Shown: positions 22,926 to 31,194, counted from the first letter of the stretch. The stretch is 34,639 nucleotides of DNA from an uncultured bacterium (GCA_946056135.1 CAMGIN010000015.1:1-34639), one strand, 5' to 3'. The notes: generated from the sequence alone by a model not told the origin. Translations and numbers: made by a program.

Positions 22926-23843
22926 ATGTTGGCTTTTCATGAAATCGCGCTGGACGACAAGGGAATGGTTGACAGCTATTTTCATCGCTATGGGGAGAAT
23001 TCCTGTCAGCACTCCTTTGTTTCCCTGTACTGCATGCAGCGCAAATACGGTGACCGAATCTGCGAAAGGGACGGATGCCTTTATGTCCTGCGTTCAAATC
23101 AGGGCAGCGCGCAGGAGCGGGTTTACCTTTTCCCCATGGGGGAACGCGCCTGCATGAGGCAGGCCGTCGACCAGCTGCGTCAGGATGCTCATGCCCATGG
23201 CGCCGCCCTCCGCTTTGAGACGCTGACCCGCGCTGCGGCACAGATGCTGGCGGATAAGTTCCCGGGTGAATTTGAAATTGAGCCCTGCAGGGATTATGCG
23301 GAGTATCTCTACACCCGTGAAAAGCTCGCCCAGCTCCCCGGGCCGGAGATGGCCTCCAAGCGCCACGACATCAACACCTTTTTCCGGGATTACGGGAGCC
23401 GCACGCGCATCGAAAGGATACGCCCGGAGCACATAACGCCCATCCGCGCGTTTCAGAAAGTCTGGCTGGAGACCAAGAACCACGGTCAGGAGGACGTGCA
23501 GCTGGAATGCGAGAACCTCGCCATCCAGTGCGGGTTGGACCACTTTGAAGCGCTGGGGCTGTCCGGCATCGTCGTCCTCATCGACGATGCGCTGGTCGGC
23601 TACGCCTATGGCGCTCCGCTCTCCGGGGACTGCTACGACGTGCTCATCGAAAAGGGAGACCGGCGCTACCCAGACATCTACCGCGTGCTGAACCGGGATC
23701 TCGTGCGGCTCTGCTGCGGGGATTACGCTTGGATCAACCGGGAGGAGGACGTGGGCGCGCCCGGCCTGCGGAAGGCCAAGCTGTCCTACAAGCCCGATCA
23801 GCTCCTAGAAAAATTCATTGCCCGGGAGGCTGCTGTCCGATGA
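22926..23843 (+). CDS. DUF2156 / GNAT-like acyltransferase
   Basis: This 305-residue protein is of the DUF2156 family, related to the aminoacyl-transfer domain of phosphatidylglycerol lysyltransferases. Two GNAT-like halves are expected. The C-terminal block NREEDVGAPGLRKAKLSYKPDQ is the most recognisable feature. No membrane segments are seen, so unlike MprF it is cytosolic. Relatives transfer amino acids or acyl groups to lipids or peptides, and many have no known substrate. Its stop overlaps the next start (ATGA). In this operon it could modify a lipid, or possibly the exported peptide, which would be the only modification enzyme candidate here; that is speculation. Confidence 0.8.
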   Translation: MLAFHEIALDDKGMVDSYFHRYGENSCQHSFVSLYCMQRKYGDRICERDGCLYVLRSNQGSAQERVYLFPMGERACMRQAVDQLRQDAHAHGAALRFETLTRAAAQMLADKFPGEFEIEPCRDYAEYLYTREKLAQLPGPEMASKRHDINTFFRDYGSRTRIERIRPEHITPIRAFQKVWLETKNHGQEDVQLECENLAIQCGLDHFEALGLSGIVVLIDDALVGYAYGAPLSGDCYDVLIEKGDRRYPDIYRVLNRDLVRLCCGDYAWINREEDVGAPGLRKAKLSYKPDQLLEKFIAREAAVR

Positions 23844-24757
23844 ATAAGCTTGAAGCCAATGTATCGCTGTTCATCATCACCTTCTTTGCTGCAATCCAAT
23901 ATCCATTTTTGCTGGGCGTGCCTGATACCGTCTCGCATTTTGCATTTCTGTGCATCACAAATCTCATCGGCTTTCTGCTGATGCTGGCGGTCTTTGTTAG
24001 CGAGCTGTTCCGGGTGGATAAGAAGCAGATCCTACAGAGCCTGGTGCTGTCGCTGGAGCTGTTTGGCTTCAACGTATTACTGCTGCTGGGCTCCTCGGTG
24101 GGGGCGACGGTCAGCGCCTGTGTGCTGAGCGCTTATTTCGTGTTTATGCCGTTGCTGTCCTTCCTGCTCTTTGACGTCAAGTCGGACAGGATGACGCTCT
24201 GCGCCATCGGTGTGGTGCTGGCTGGCCTAATGCTGATGATGTGCGACAACCTTGCGGGGCTCCGGGACATTCACTTCCTGTTTCTGGTAATTGGGGATGT
24301 GTTCTTCGCACTGTATATCCTCACGGTGGGTAAATACAGCGCTGGCTCCAACCCGTCCATCCTTGCCATGGGGCAGATGCTGTTCACCTGCCTGATCGCG
24401 CTGGTGTTTTGGCTGGGGGAATCTGCGATTCGGAAAACCGTGCCCTCCCTCCCGGCGGATTCCGCCTTCTGGGGCAGCGCCATCTTCATTGGCTTCTTCA
24501 TTCGGGGGCTGTATACCATCGTGCAGATGTATGCCCAGCGCTATGTCAGCCCGCTGAACACCTCGCTGATCTTCTCCACGGAAATCATCATCACCATGCT
24601 CATGTCCCCGGTGCTGGCGCTGCTGTTTCGCACCCAGCCGGAATCCATCACGCCGCTGCGCCTGTCTGGTGCCATCGTGATGGTGGCGGGCATTTTGCTG
24701 GCCGATCCATCGGTGACCGGCGCACTGAAGGGGAGGCTTGGTCATGAAAAACCCTGA
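23840..24757 (+). CDS. DMT-superfamily (EamA-type) membrane transporter
   Basis: This 305-residue protein has about ten predicted membrane helices and the two-repeat organisation of the drug/metabolite transporter superfamily. Typical pieces are SLELFGFNVLLLLGSS, SACVLSAYFVFMPLLSFLLF and, at the end of the second repeat, PLRLSGAIVMVAGILLADP. The ATG at 23840 overlaps the stop of the DUF2156 gene by four bases, so translation is coupled; a longer in-frame start inside that gene is rejected. The substrate is unknown. Coupling to an aminoacyltransferase-like protein suggests that the pair handles the same metabolite or lipid. Confidence 0.82.
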   Translation: MNKLEANVSLFIITFFAAIQYPFLLGVPDTVSHFAFLCITNLIGFLLMLAVFVSELFRVDKKQILQSLVLSLELFGFNVLLLLGSSVGATVSACVLSAYFVFMPLLSFLLFDVKSDRMTLCAIGVVLAGLMLMMCDNLAGLRDIHFLFLVIGDVFFALYILTVGKYSAGSNPSILAMGQMLFTCLIALVFWLGESAIRKTVPSLPADSAFWGSAIFIGFFIRGLYTIVQMYAQRYVSPLNTSLIFSTEIIITMLMSPVLALLFRTQPESITPLRLSGAIVMVAGILLADPSVTGALKGRLGHEKP

Positions 24758-25646
24758 TGTGCCGCGCAAGCTCCGCTATTTGCTGCTTTGCGCGGCAGCG
24801 TATTTGCTTTCCGATCTCCCCATCCAGCTCACCGGCTTTCTGCACTTTGGCTCCTGGATCGGCATCAAGTGCTTCCTGCCCGTGACGCTGGGGCTGTTCT
24901 TCGGGCCCTGGGGTGTTGCCGGTGGAATGGTGGGCTGCATCGCAGCGGCCGGCATCCTGCACACGCCGCTTATGGAGGCCGCCTTGGAGTGCGCCTGCAT
25001 CGTCGTGCTGGGCATGGGCATGTGGCTGCTGTGGTATCCATGCAGTGGGAGCTGCAAGGTCGGCTTTAAACAGGTCAGACATATTCTGATCTATGCCGGA
25101 TTGCTCCTTGGGCTTTCGCTTCTTTGCGGATGGGTGAGCCTGCCCTTCCTCCAAGGCGCCTGCTGGCCCACGGTGGCCGCGTATACCGCCCTCGGACTGC
25201 TGGTGGGGCTGCCGGTGAACATCATTCTGGGCAGCTTGTTCAGCCTGGAGCCGGTGCTTCCTCCCTACTGCACGGCGGAAAAGGACGTATCCGGCTGGAT
25301 CGACGCCGACCCCGTCAGCCTGGAGCGCATGAACGAGCAGCTGGAGGACAGTACTTGTCTGCGGCGCATACCCCGCAAACGCATTTTTGAAGCGCAGAGC
25401 TGCATCGAGGAGGTCGCCATTCGCGTGCTGAACGCCGTGCCCGACGCGCGGATTCTGCTCTGCGTGGACTTCGGTGACGCCTTCTCCATCCGCTTCACCT
25501 ATGCGGGCGCGAAATACAATCCGCTGCGCACCGGGAGGGATGAGGATGCGGTGGACGTGATGAGCCTGAAGCTTATCAAGCACAGGGCCATGCGCGCAAT
25601 GTACAGCTATCAAAGCGGCGAGAATCATCTACACATCGTCATATAG
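24744..25646 (+). CDS. membrane sensor-like protein with degenerate HATPase tail
   Basis: This 300-residue protein has about six helices in residues 8-170. The block LPVTLGLFFGPWGVAGGMVG resembles the membrane part of ECF substrate-binding or MASE-type sensor proteins. The soluble tail (about 205-300) resembles the ATPase fold of anti-sigma kinases: RIFEAQSCIEEVAIRVL in the N-box position, a D-x-x-D-A segment, and an ending YQSGENHLHIVI as in RsbW-like proteins. Glycine box motifs are weak, so ATP binding is doubtful. It starts with ATG after GGGGAGG, overlaps the DMT gene by 14 bases, and stands just before the PP2C gene. It may pass a membrane signal to the STAS/PP2C switch. I do not recognise a named family for the full protein. 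Confidence 0.65.
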   Translation: MKNPDVPRKLRYLLLCAAAYLLSDLPIQLTGFLHFGSWIGIKCFLPVTLGLFFGPWGVAGGMVGCIAAAGILHTPLMEAALECACIVVLGMGMWLLWYPCSGSCKVGFKQVRHILIYAGLLLGLSLLCGWVSLPFLQGACWPTVAAYTALGLLVGLPVNIILGSLFSLEPVLPPYCTAEKDVSGWIDADPVSLERMNEQLEDSTCLRRIPRKRIFEAQSCIEEVAIRVLNAVPDARILLCVDFGDAFSIRFTYAGAKYNPLRTGRDEDAVDVMSLKLIKHRAMRAMYSYQSGENHLHIVI

Positions 25647-25658
25647 GAGGGAACCGCA

Positions 25659-27695
25659 ATGGAACAAAAGCGACAGCCAATCCGCAAAAAGGTGCAGAAG
25701 ATTGTATTGCTCATCTCCGTTGCGGGGTTGCTCCTGACCAGCGCAGTGGGCCTTTTCAGCATGCTCCGGATCAAGGGCGACAGTGAAAACGCGCTGATCC
25801 GTCAGATGAACCAGAACCTGCTCAACGTTGTCAAGGACAAGGCCGATCTTGCGGATTCGGAGCTGGGGAAATACGCTGACTACATCCGTGATTTCTCATC
25901 ATATATCCACGATCTGTATCAGCATCCGGAAGACTATGTGCAGCGCGAGGTGTTCCCGCCGGATGCCGCCAGCGCCGGGGTTTGCACCATGCAGCGCTAT
26001 CTTGTCAGCCCCGACATCTCAGTGGAAGCCACCGCGCAGGAGCGGAGATTGCTGGGCAATCTGGAGCAGCTTTGGGCGCCGGTGCTCTCCGGCAGCAAGG
26101 ATATGATCACCACGATCTACGTGGGCACGCAGAGCGGCTTTTTGCTAAGTTATGACGACTGCGCGGATCTGGGCGTCACGCCGGGCAGCGATGAATCCTA
26201 CTTCGATTATTTCCAGTCCTCCTGGTATACCTCTGCGATGGAGGCGGGCACGGTGCTGTTCACGGACACCTACCCCGATGCCTATGGACGGGGCCTGATG
26301 ATCAGCTGCGCGGCGCCGTTCTATGATGCGCAGGACCAGTTTGCAGGCGTCGTCTGCATGGATATTCTCATTGGCGACCTGACCAGCTATGTGATCGACG
26401 TGGCGCTGGGCGAGGGCGCGTATGCCTTCCTGGTCAACGCCAGCGGCGATATCATCGCCTCTGCCGACATGAAGGCTTCAGCCGGGGCGTTTGAGAGCAT
26501 TCTGGACGCGTCCAGCGCCGTGTACGAAGTATCCGCGCCGATCATCAATGGCGAAACCGGCGTGATGCTGACCAGCGGCGGCGTGTATTATGCCTACACG
26601 CCGGTTTCCAGCGCGAACTGGAAGTTCTGCGTGCACATCCCGGAATCGCTGGTGCTTGCGCCGGTGAAGGCCATGGAGCGTAACATCATCGCCGCGATCT
26701 TTGCCTTTGTCGCAGCGCTGGCGCTGATTATCTTCTGTGTGGTGCTGATGGTGCGGCGCTTCTCCCGGCAGCTCACCGCGCCGCTCACCGCCCTGGGGCA
26801 GGACGTGCAGACCATCAGCAGCGGCGATCTGGACTATCGCGCCGTGATTCGGAGCAACGACGAGATCGGCGATCTGGCCGGGAGCTTCAACAACATGGCC
26901 GCGTCGCTCAAGCAGCACATCGAAAACCTCACGGCGGTCACGGCGGAAAAAGAACGCATCGGCGCGGAGCTGGACGTGGCCACACACATTCAAAAGTCGA
27001 TGCTGCCCTGCATCTTCCCCCCCTTTCCCGAGCGCAAGGAATTTGACGTCTATGCCACAATGAACCCCGCCAAGGAGGTCGGCGGCGACTTCTACGATTT
27101 TTTCATGGTGGATGATACCCATCTGGCGGTGGTCATGGCGGACGTGTCCGGCAAGGGTGTGCCGGCGGCGCTGTTCATGGTCATCGGCAAGACGCTCATC
27201 AAGGATCATACCCAGCCCGGCAAGTCGCTGGGAGAGGTATTCACCGATGTGAACAATATGCTCTGCGATTCCAACAGCGAGGGTTTGTTCATCACCGCCT
27301 TCGAGGGCGTGCTGGATCTGGTGACGGGCGAATTCCGCTACGTGAACGCAGGGCATGAGCCGCCCTACCTCTGCAAACAGGGCGAGGGCTTTGAAGCCTA
27401 CAAGATCAAAGCCGGGTTTGTTTTGGCAGGCATGGAGGATCTGCGCTACCGGGAGGGCAGTCTGCAGCTTTCTCCCGGCGACCGAATCTTCCTCTACACC
27501 GACGGCGTGACCGAGGCTACCGACGGGGCGAACCAGCTCTACGGCAGCGAGCGGCTGCATCGCGTGCTGAATGCCAACCTTGACGCAGGTCCGGAGACGC
27601 TGCTGTCGGCCGTTAAGGCGGATGTGGATCAATTCGTGGGAGACGCGCCCCAGTTTGACGACATCACCATGCTCTGCCTGGCGTATCGCGGGTAA
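25659..27695 (+). CDS. Cache-HAMP-PP2C (SpoIIE-type) membrane phosphatase
   Basis: This 678-residue sensor phosphatase has a membrane helix at 14-36, an extracellular double-Cache-like sensor at about 37-340, a second helix at 342-365, HAMP at 366-420, a short coiled coil, and a SpoIIE/RsbU-type PP2C domain at about 440-678. PP2C metal sites are visible in VGGDFYDFF (D477) and MADVSGKG (D495), and near the end in QFDDITMLCL. It should dephosphorylate the STAS protein (22566) in response to an outside ligand bound by the Cache domain. It starts with ATG after ATAGGAGGGAACCGCA. This is the classical input branch of a partner-switching pathway; the ligand is unknown. Confidence 0.9.
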   Translation: MEQKRQPIRKKVQKIVLLISVAGLLLTSAVGLFSMLRIKGDSENALIRQMNQNLLNVVKDKADLADSELGKYADYIRDFSSYIHDLYQHPEDYVQREVFPPDAASAGVCTMQRYLVSPDISVEATAQERRLLGNLEQLWAPVLSGSKDMITTIYVGTQSGFLLSYDDCADLGVTPGSDESYFDYFQSSWYTSAMEAGTVLFTDTYPDAYGRGLMISCAAPFYDAQDQFAGVVCMDILIGDLTSYVIDVALGEGAYAFLVNASGDIIASADMKASAGAFESILDASSAVYEVSAPIINGETGVMLTSGGVYYAYTPVSSANWKFCVHIPESLVLAPVKAMERNIIAAIFAFVAALALIIFCVVLMVRRFSRQLTAPLTALGQDVQTISSGDLDYRAVIRSNDEIGDLAGSFNNMAASLKQHIENLTAVTAEKERIGAELDVATHIQKSMLPCIFPPFPERKEFDVYATMNPAKEVGGDFYDFFMVDDTHLAVVMADVSGKGVPAALFMVIGKTLIKDHTQPGKSLGEVFTDVNNMLCDSNSEGLFITAFEGVLDLVTGEFRYVNAGHEPPYLCKQGEGFEAYKIKAGFVLAGMEDLRYREGSLQLSPGDRIFLYTDGVTEATDGANQLYGSERLHRVLNANLDAGPETLLSAVKADVDQFVGDAPQFDDITMLCLAYRG

Positions 27696-27716
27696 GCGGA
27701 AGAAAGGGGGATCGGG

Positions 27717-28130
27717 ATGCACAAGCAGGAGATCACCGTTGCGGCGGCAGTTGAGAATCTGGAGGCAGTCACCGCATTCGTGGATGAGTACCTGGAGGAA
27801 ATCGGCTGTTCACCGCGTTCACAGATGCAGCTTGACGTTGCGGTGGACGAGCTGTTCAGCAACATTGCATACTATGCCTATCCGCAGGGAAATGGCGAGG
27901 TCACGCTGCGCCTGGAGGTCGCGGAGGAGCCGCCCTGCACGGTCCTGACCTTCATCGACAGTGGCATCCCCTACAATCCCCTGTCCCGCGCAGACCCGAA
28001 TACCACGCTGTCCGCCGAGGAGCGTCAGATCGGCGGCCTGGGAATCTACATGGTCAAGAAGAGCATGGATGCTGTTTCCTATGCCTACGAGGATGGAAAG
28101 AATATTCTCACCATCAAAAAGAAGCTGTGA
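27717..28130 (+). CDS. RsbW/SpoIIAB-like anti-sigma serine kinase
   Basis: This 137-residue GHKL-type ATPase has an intact N-box DELFSN (E45, N49), a G1 box FIDSGIPYNP (D81, G83) and a G2 box IGGLGIYMVK. It should phosphorylate the STAS protein encoded at 22566 and bind a target protein when the STAS partner is phosphorylated. The start ATG follows AAAGGGGGATCGGG. It is the last signalling gene, directly before the peptide and export genes. No sigma factor is visible in the window, so its target is open. Confidence 0.9.
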   Translation: MHKQEITVAAAVENLEAVTAFVDEYLEEIGCSPRSQMQLDVAVDELFSNIAYYAYPQGNGEVTLRLEVAEEPPCTVLTFIDSGIPYNPLSRADPNTTLSAEERQIGGLGIYMVKKSMDAVSYAYEDGKNILTIKKKL

Positions 28131-28192
28131 AGCAGGTGTGAAGCACCGCCCCGCTTCCAGGGGTGGTCAAGCCTGGCTTATCAATAGTCGAA

Positions 28193-28212
28193 ATGTCTGA
28201 TAGACATTTTTA
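28193..28212 (+). terminator. weak terminator or attenuator before the peptide gene
   Basis: ATGTCT-GAT-AGACAT followed by TTTTATAT. The short stem suggests partial termination between the signalling genes and the peptide gene, only 20 bases before the peptide start. A second GC-rich hairpin lies at about 28145-28168. Confidence 0.45.
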
Positions 28213-28231
28213 TATGCAAGGAGGTTATCCC

Positions 28232-28432
28232 ATGGAAGAAAAGAAGGTACAAAGCATCGCTGAACTGAACGACGAGTATCTGGAGCAGATCTCCGGCGGT
28301 GCTGATAACTCGGGAGTTCAGACACAGGGAACGGTATGCCCCAAATGCGGCAAGTCCTCTGGAATTGCTCTGATGGCAGTTTTCAAATGTCCCTACTGCG
28401 GCTACTCAAGAGATGACGCTTTTGTGATGTAA
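28232..28432 (+). CDS. Gly-Gly-leader zinc-ribbon peptide precursor
   Basis: This 66-residue peptide starts with ATG behind a very strong site, AAGGAGGTTATCCC, which implies high expression. The leader (1-23) ends ELNDEYLEQISGG: Leu at -12 and -7, Ile at -4 and Gly-Gly at -2/-1, the textbook C39 substrate pattern. The 43-residue core contains C36-PK-C39 and C53-PY-C56 separated by 13 residues, a zinc-ribbon arrangement with the same spacing as in the peptide at 19800. The core has no Ser/Thr-Cys pattern of a lanthipeptide, and no modification enzyme is nearby, so the product may be a metal-binding miniprotein or a disulfide peptide. The C39 exporter at 29006 is the probable protease and transporter. 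Family not recognised. Confidence 0.8.
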   Translation: MEEKKVQSIAELNDEYLEQISGGADNSGVQTQGTVCPKCGKSSGIALMAVFKCPYCGYSRDDAFVM

Positions 28433-28456
28433 CACAAACAAAAGGGAAATAAAACC

Positions 28457-28660
28457 ACGAAAGAGAAGAATACTGTGCAGAACATGGAACAGATAAGCCA
28501 CGACGGGCTGGGAATGACCTCCGGCAGTGCTTTCTGTCCCCCGGCCCCAAAGGGTTTTTCATAAAAATGCAAGAACTGCGGCTCGATAAATGTCAACACC
28601 ATCACAATCTGGATCTGTTGCTTCTGCGGCACACCACAGGAGAAACAGACCCGCCATTGA
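28457..28660 (+). pseudogene. decayed third copy of the zinc-ribbon peptide gene
   Basis: Starting at ACG (28457), where a ribosome site-like AAAGGGAAATAAAACC precedes, the frame has the same length as the neighbour (67 codons against 66). It has a leader-like KEKNTVQN start, an LGMTSGS segment where the neighbour has LEQISGG, and a core with C-KN-C and C-CF-C pairs. Three lesions are seen: ACG instead of a start codon, Gly-Gly changed to Gly-Ser, and TAA at 28562-28564 in the core. It is probably a tandem duplicate of the peptide gene that has lost function. Confidence 0.7.
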
Positions 28661-28697
28661 CCGGCTGAGCGGCGTCACGGAGTTTGGTTCTTCCGAC

Positions 28698-28711
28698 ACC
28701 GCTCGAGCGGT
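28698..28711. promoter_or_regulatory. perfect 14-bp palindrome before the export genes
   Basis: ACCGCTCGAGCGGT is a perfect palindrome, 45 bases before the HlyD-like stub. It may be an operator; no promoter is evident next to it. Confidence 0.35.
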
Positions 28712-28755
28712 ATTCATCACATTCTTTGAACAAACGCAGGAGGAAGGCGCAGCCG

Positions 28756-28989
28756 ATGAACGAATCCATCTTCCGGCAAAAAAGCCTTGATCGCATTTCC
28801 TCGCCCGAGGAAATCGACAACTACATACGGGTGACCCGGCCCAGCCTGTGGCTGGCGTTGGGCGTGATTATTCTGCTGCTGGCGGCACTGATCCTTTGGA
28901 GCGTCACCGCAAGAATCGAAGCCACCATGGTGGTGGACGGGCAGACCGTTACCGAGCAGATTGCGCCAGTATCGTTTCTGATCGGGTAA
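28756..28989 (+). CDS. N-terminal stub of an HlyD-type / NHLM secretion protein
   Basis: This 77-residue protein begins like NHLM-system membrane-fusion proteins: FRQKSLDRISSPEEIDNYIRV, then one membrane helix (about 31-52), then a short outside tail that stops at VSFLIG. The usual HlyD-type proteins continue for 150 or more residues with lipoyl and barrel domains; here the next gene starts 17 bases after the stop and no continuation is visible. It is either truncated, or a minimal membrane adaptor kept for the ABC exporter. It starts with ATG, with GGAGG about 12 bases before it. Confidence 0.7.
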   Translation: MNESIFRQKSLDRISSPEEIDNYIRVTRPSLWLALGVIILLLAALILWSVTARIEATMVVDGQTVTEQIAPVSFLIG

Positions 28990-29005
28990 GAAAGGCAAAG
29001 GCACT

Positions 29006-31183
29006 ATGGGTAAGAAGAACAAAGTGCCAGCATCCCCCGGCAAGGTGGCGAAGGTGCCGGTCATCCTCCAGCTGGAAACGCTGGAGTGCGGCGCGGCCTC
29101 CCTGGCGATGGTGATGGCGTATTACAACAAATGGGTTCCGCTGGAGCAGCTTCGCGTGGACTGCGGCGTATCCCGGGACGGCTCCAACGCGAAGAATCTG
29201 CTGCTTGCGGCACGCAGCTACGGCATGAGTGCAAAGGGATATCGCATGGAGCCCCAAGGCCTGAAGGAGAACGGGCGGTTTCCCTGCATCATCCACTGGA
29301 ACTTCAACCACTTCGTCGTGCTGGACGGCTTCAGGCGCAATCGCGCCGTGCTGAACGACCCGGCGCGGGGGCTGGTGGAGGTGTCCATGGAGGAGTTCGA
29401 CCAGGCGTTCACCGGGGTCTGCATCCTGCTGGAGCCTGCGGAGGGCTTCGTGCCCGACGGCAAGCCCAAGATCATGCTGGGTTTTGTGCGCAAGCGGCTG
29501 ACCGGCGCGAAGGACGCCCTGATCTTCACGACGCTGGTTGCGCTGATTGCTGCACTGATTGGCGTCATCAATCCGGTGTTCTCCCGCGTGTTTGTGGACA
29601 GGCTGCTCACGGGGCTGAATCCCGGCTGGGTGACGCCCTTTTTTGTGCTGCTGACCGTCTTTGCCCTGATCCAGATTGCGCTCTCCGGGATGCAGGCGAT
29701 CTATGCGCTCAAGCTCCAGGGTAAGCTGGCGATCAAGGCCAATGCCGAGTTCATGTGGCATGTGATCAGGATGCCGGTGGACTTCTTCTCCCAGCGGATG
29801 GCGGGCGACATCGTGGCGCGCAAGAGCACCAATGAAAGCATCGCCTCCACGCTCATCAACACCCTTGCGCCCACCGTGCTGAATTTGGCGATGATGGCAG
29901 TCTATCTACTCGTCATTTTGCGCTTCAGCGTGGCGCTGACGCTGATTGGCGTCACCGGCATGGTCATCAACATCCTCGTGAACCGCTACATCTCGGGCAA
30001 GCGGATCAACATCTCCCGCGTGCAGATGCGGGACGAGGCCAAGCTCGCCTCCACCACCGTGGCGGGGATTGAGATGATCGAGACCATCAAGGCCAGCGGC
30101 GCGGAGAACGGCTTCTTTGAAAAATGGGCGGGCTATCAGGCCTCCGTGAACAGCCAGAACGTGAAGGCGCTGAAGATGAACGAGTACTACGGGCTGATTC
30201 CGAAGCTCGTGTCCACGCTGGTGAACATGGGCATCCTGGCGCTGGGCATGTTCCTGATCCTCCAGGGCGAGTTCACCGTGGGCATGCTCTTTGCGTTTCA
30301 GATGATGCTGACCGCCTTCATGAACCCGGTGATGGAGCTGGCCAACACCGGCACCACCATCCGGGAGATGCGCACCAACATGGAGCGGATCGAGGATGTG
30401 CTGGAGTACCCGGTGGATGTGGAATACCCGGCGGAGTACCCTGCGGATGTCAGCTACGACAAACTATCCGGCAATCTGGAGCTGCGGAACGTGACCTTTG
30501 GCTATTCCCGCCTGGCGCCGCCCCTGATCGAAAACTTCAGCATGACGCTTAAGGCCGGGCAGAAGGTCGCCTTCGTGGGGAGCTCGGGCTGCGGCAAGTC
30601 CACGCTGTCCAAGCTGATTTCCGGCCTGTACAAGCCCTGGAGCGGCGAGATCCTCTTTGATGGCAAGCCCATCTCCGAGATCGACCGCAACGTGTTCACC
30701 GGCTCGCTGGCGGTGGTGGATCAGGACATCACCCTGTTCGAGGACAGCATCGCCAACAACATCAAGATGTGGGACAGCTCCATTGAGGATTACGAGATGA
30801 TCCTGGCCTCCCGGGACGCCATGCTGCACGAGGACATCATGCAGCGCGACGGCGGCTATCAGTACCGGATGCTGGAGGGCGGCAAGGACTTTTCCGGCGG
30901 GCAGCGCCAGCGCATGGAGATCGCCCGCGTGCTATCGCAGGACCCAACCATCCTCATCATGGACGAGGCCACCTCCGCACTTGACGCCCAAACGGAATAC
31001 GACGTGGTGAAGGCCATCAAAGACAGGGGCATTACCTGCGTGGTCATAGCCCACCGCCTCTCCACCATCCGCGACTGCGACGAGATCATCGTGTTGGATC
31101 ACGGCAGAATTGTGGAGCGGGGCACGCACGAGGCGCTGATGGCCAACCACGGCATCTATGAAGAACTGATTCTGAGCGAATAG
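29006..31183 (+). CDS. C39-peptidase ABC exporter (NHLP-type, peptidase/permease/ATPase)
   Basis: This 725-residue protein combines an N-terminal C39 cysteine protease (about 15-140: oxyanion Gln22, catalytic Cys28 in LECGAA, His102 in NFNHF, Asp118 in LNDP), a six-helix ABC membrane domain (about 165-440) and an ATPase (about 485-725; Walker A GSSGCGKST, signature SGGQRQR, Walker B ILIMDEATSALD). Such proteins cut double-glycine leaders during export. The intact catalytic residues and the neighbouring Gly-Gly peptides make it their probable processing exporter. It pairs with the second ABC protein, 11 bases downstream. Confidence 0.92.
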   Translation: MGKKNKVPASPGKVAKVPVILQLETLECGAASLAMVMAYYNKWVPLEQLRVDCGVSRDGSNAKNLLLAARSYGMSAKGYRMEPQGLKENGRFPCIIHWNFNHFVVLDGFRRNRAVLNDPARGLVEVSMEEFDQAFTGVCILLEPAEGFVPDGKPKIMLGFVRKRLTGAKDALIFTTLVALIAALIGVINPVFSRVFVDRLLTGLNPGWVTPFFVLLTVFALIQIALSGMQAIYALKLQGKLAIKANAEFMWHVIRMPVDFFSQRMAGDIVARKSTNESIASTLINTLAPTVLNLAMMAVYLLVILRFSVALTLIGVTGMVINILVNRYISGKRINISRVQMRDEAKLASTTVAGIEMIETIKASGAENGFFEKWAGYQASVNSQNVKALKMNEYYGLIPKLVSTLVNMGILALGMFLILQGEFTVGMLFAFQMMLTAFMNPVMELANTGTTIREMRTNMERIEDVLEYPVDVEYPAEYPADVSYDKLSGNLELRNVTFGYSRLAPPLIENFSMTLKAGQKVAFVGSSGCGKSTLSKLISGLYKPWSGEILFDGKPISEIDRNVFTGSLAVVDQDITLFEDSIANNIKMWDSSIEDYEMILASRDAMLHEDIMQRDGGYQYRMLEGGKDFSGGQRQRMEIARVLSQDPTILIMDEATSALDAQTEYDVVKAIKDRGITCVVIAHRLSTIRDCDEIIVLDHGRIVERGTHEALMANHGIYEELILSE

Positions 31184-31194
31184 GGGGTGCGGAC

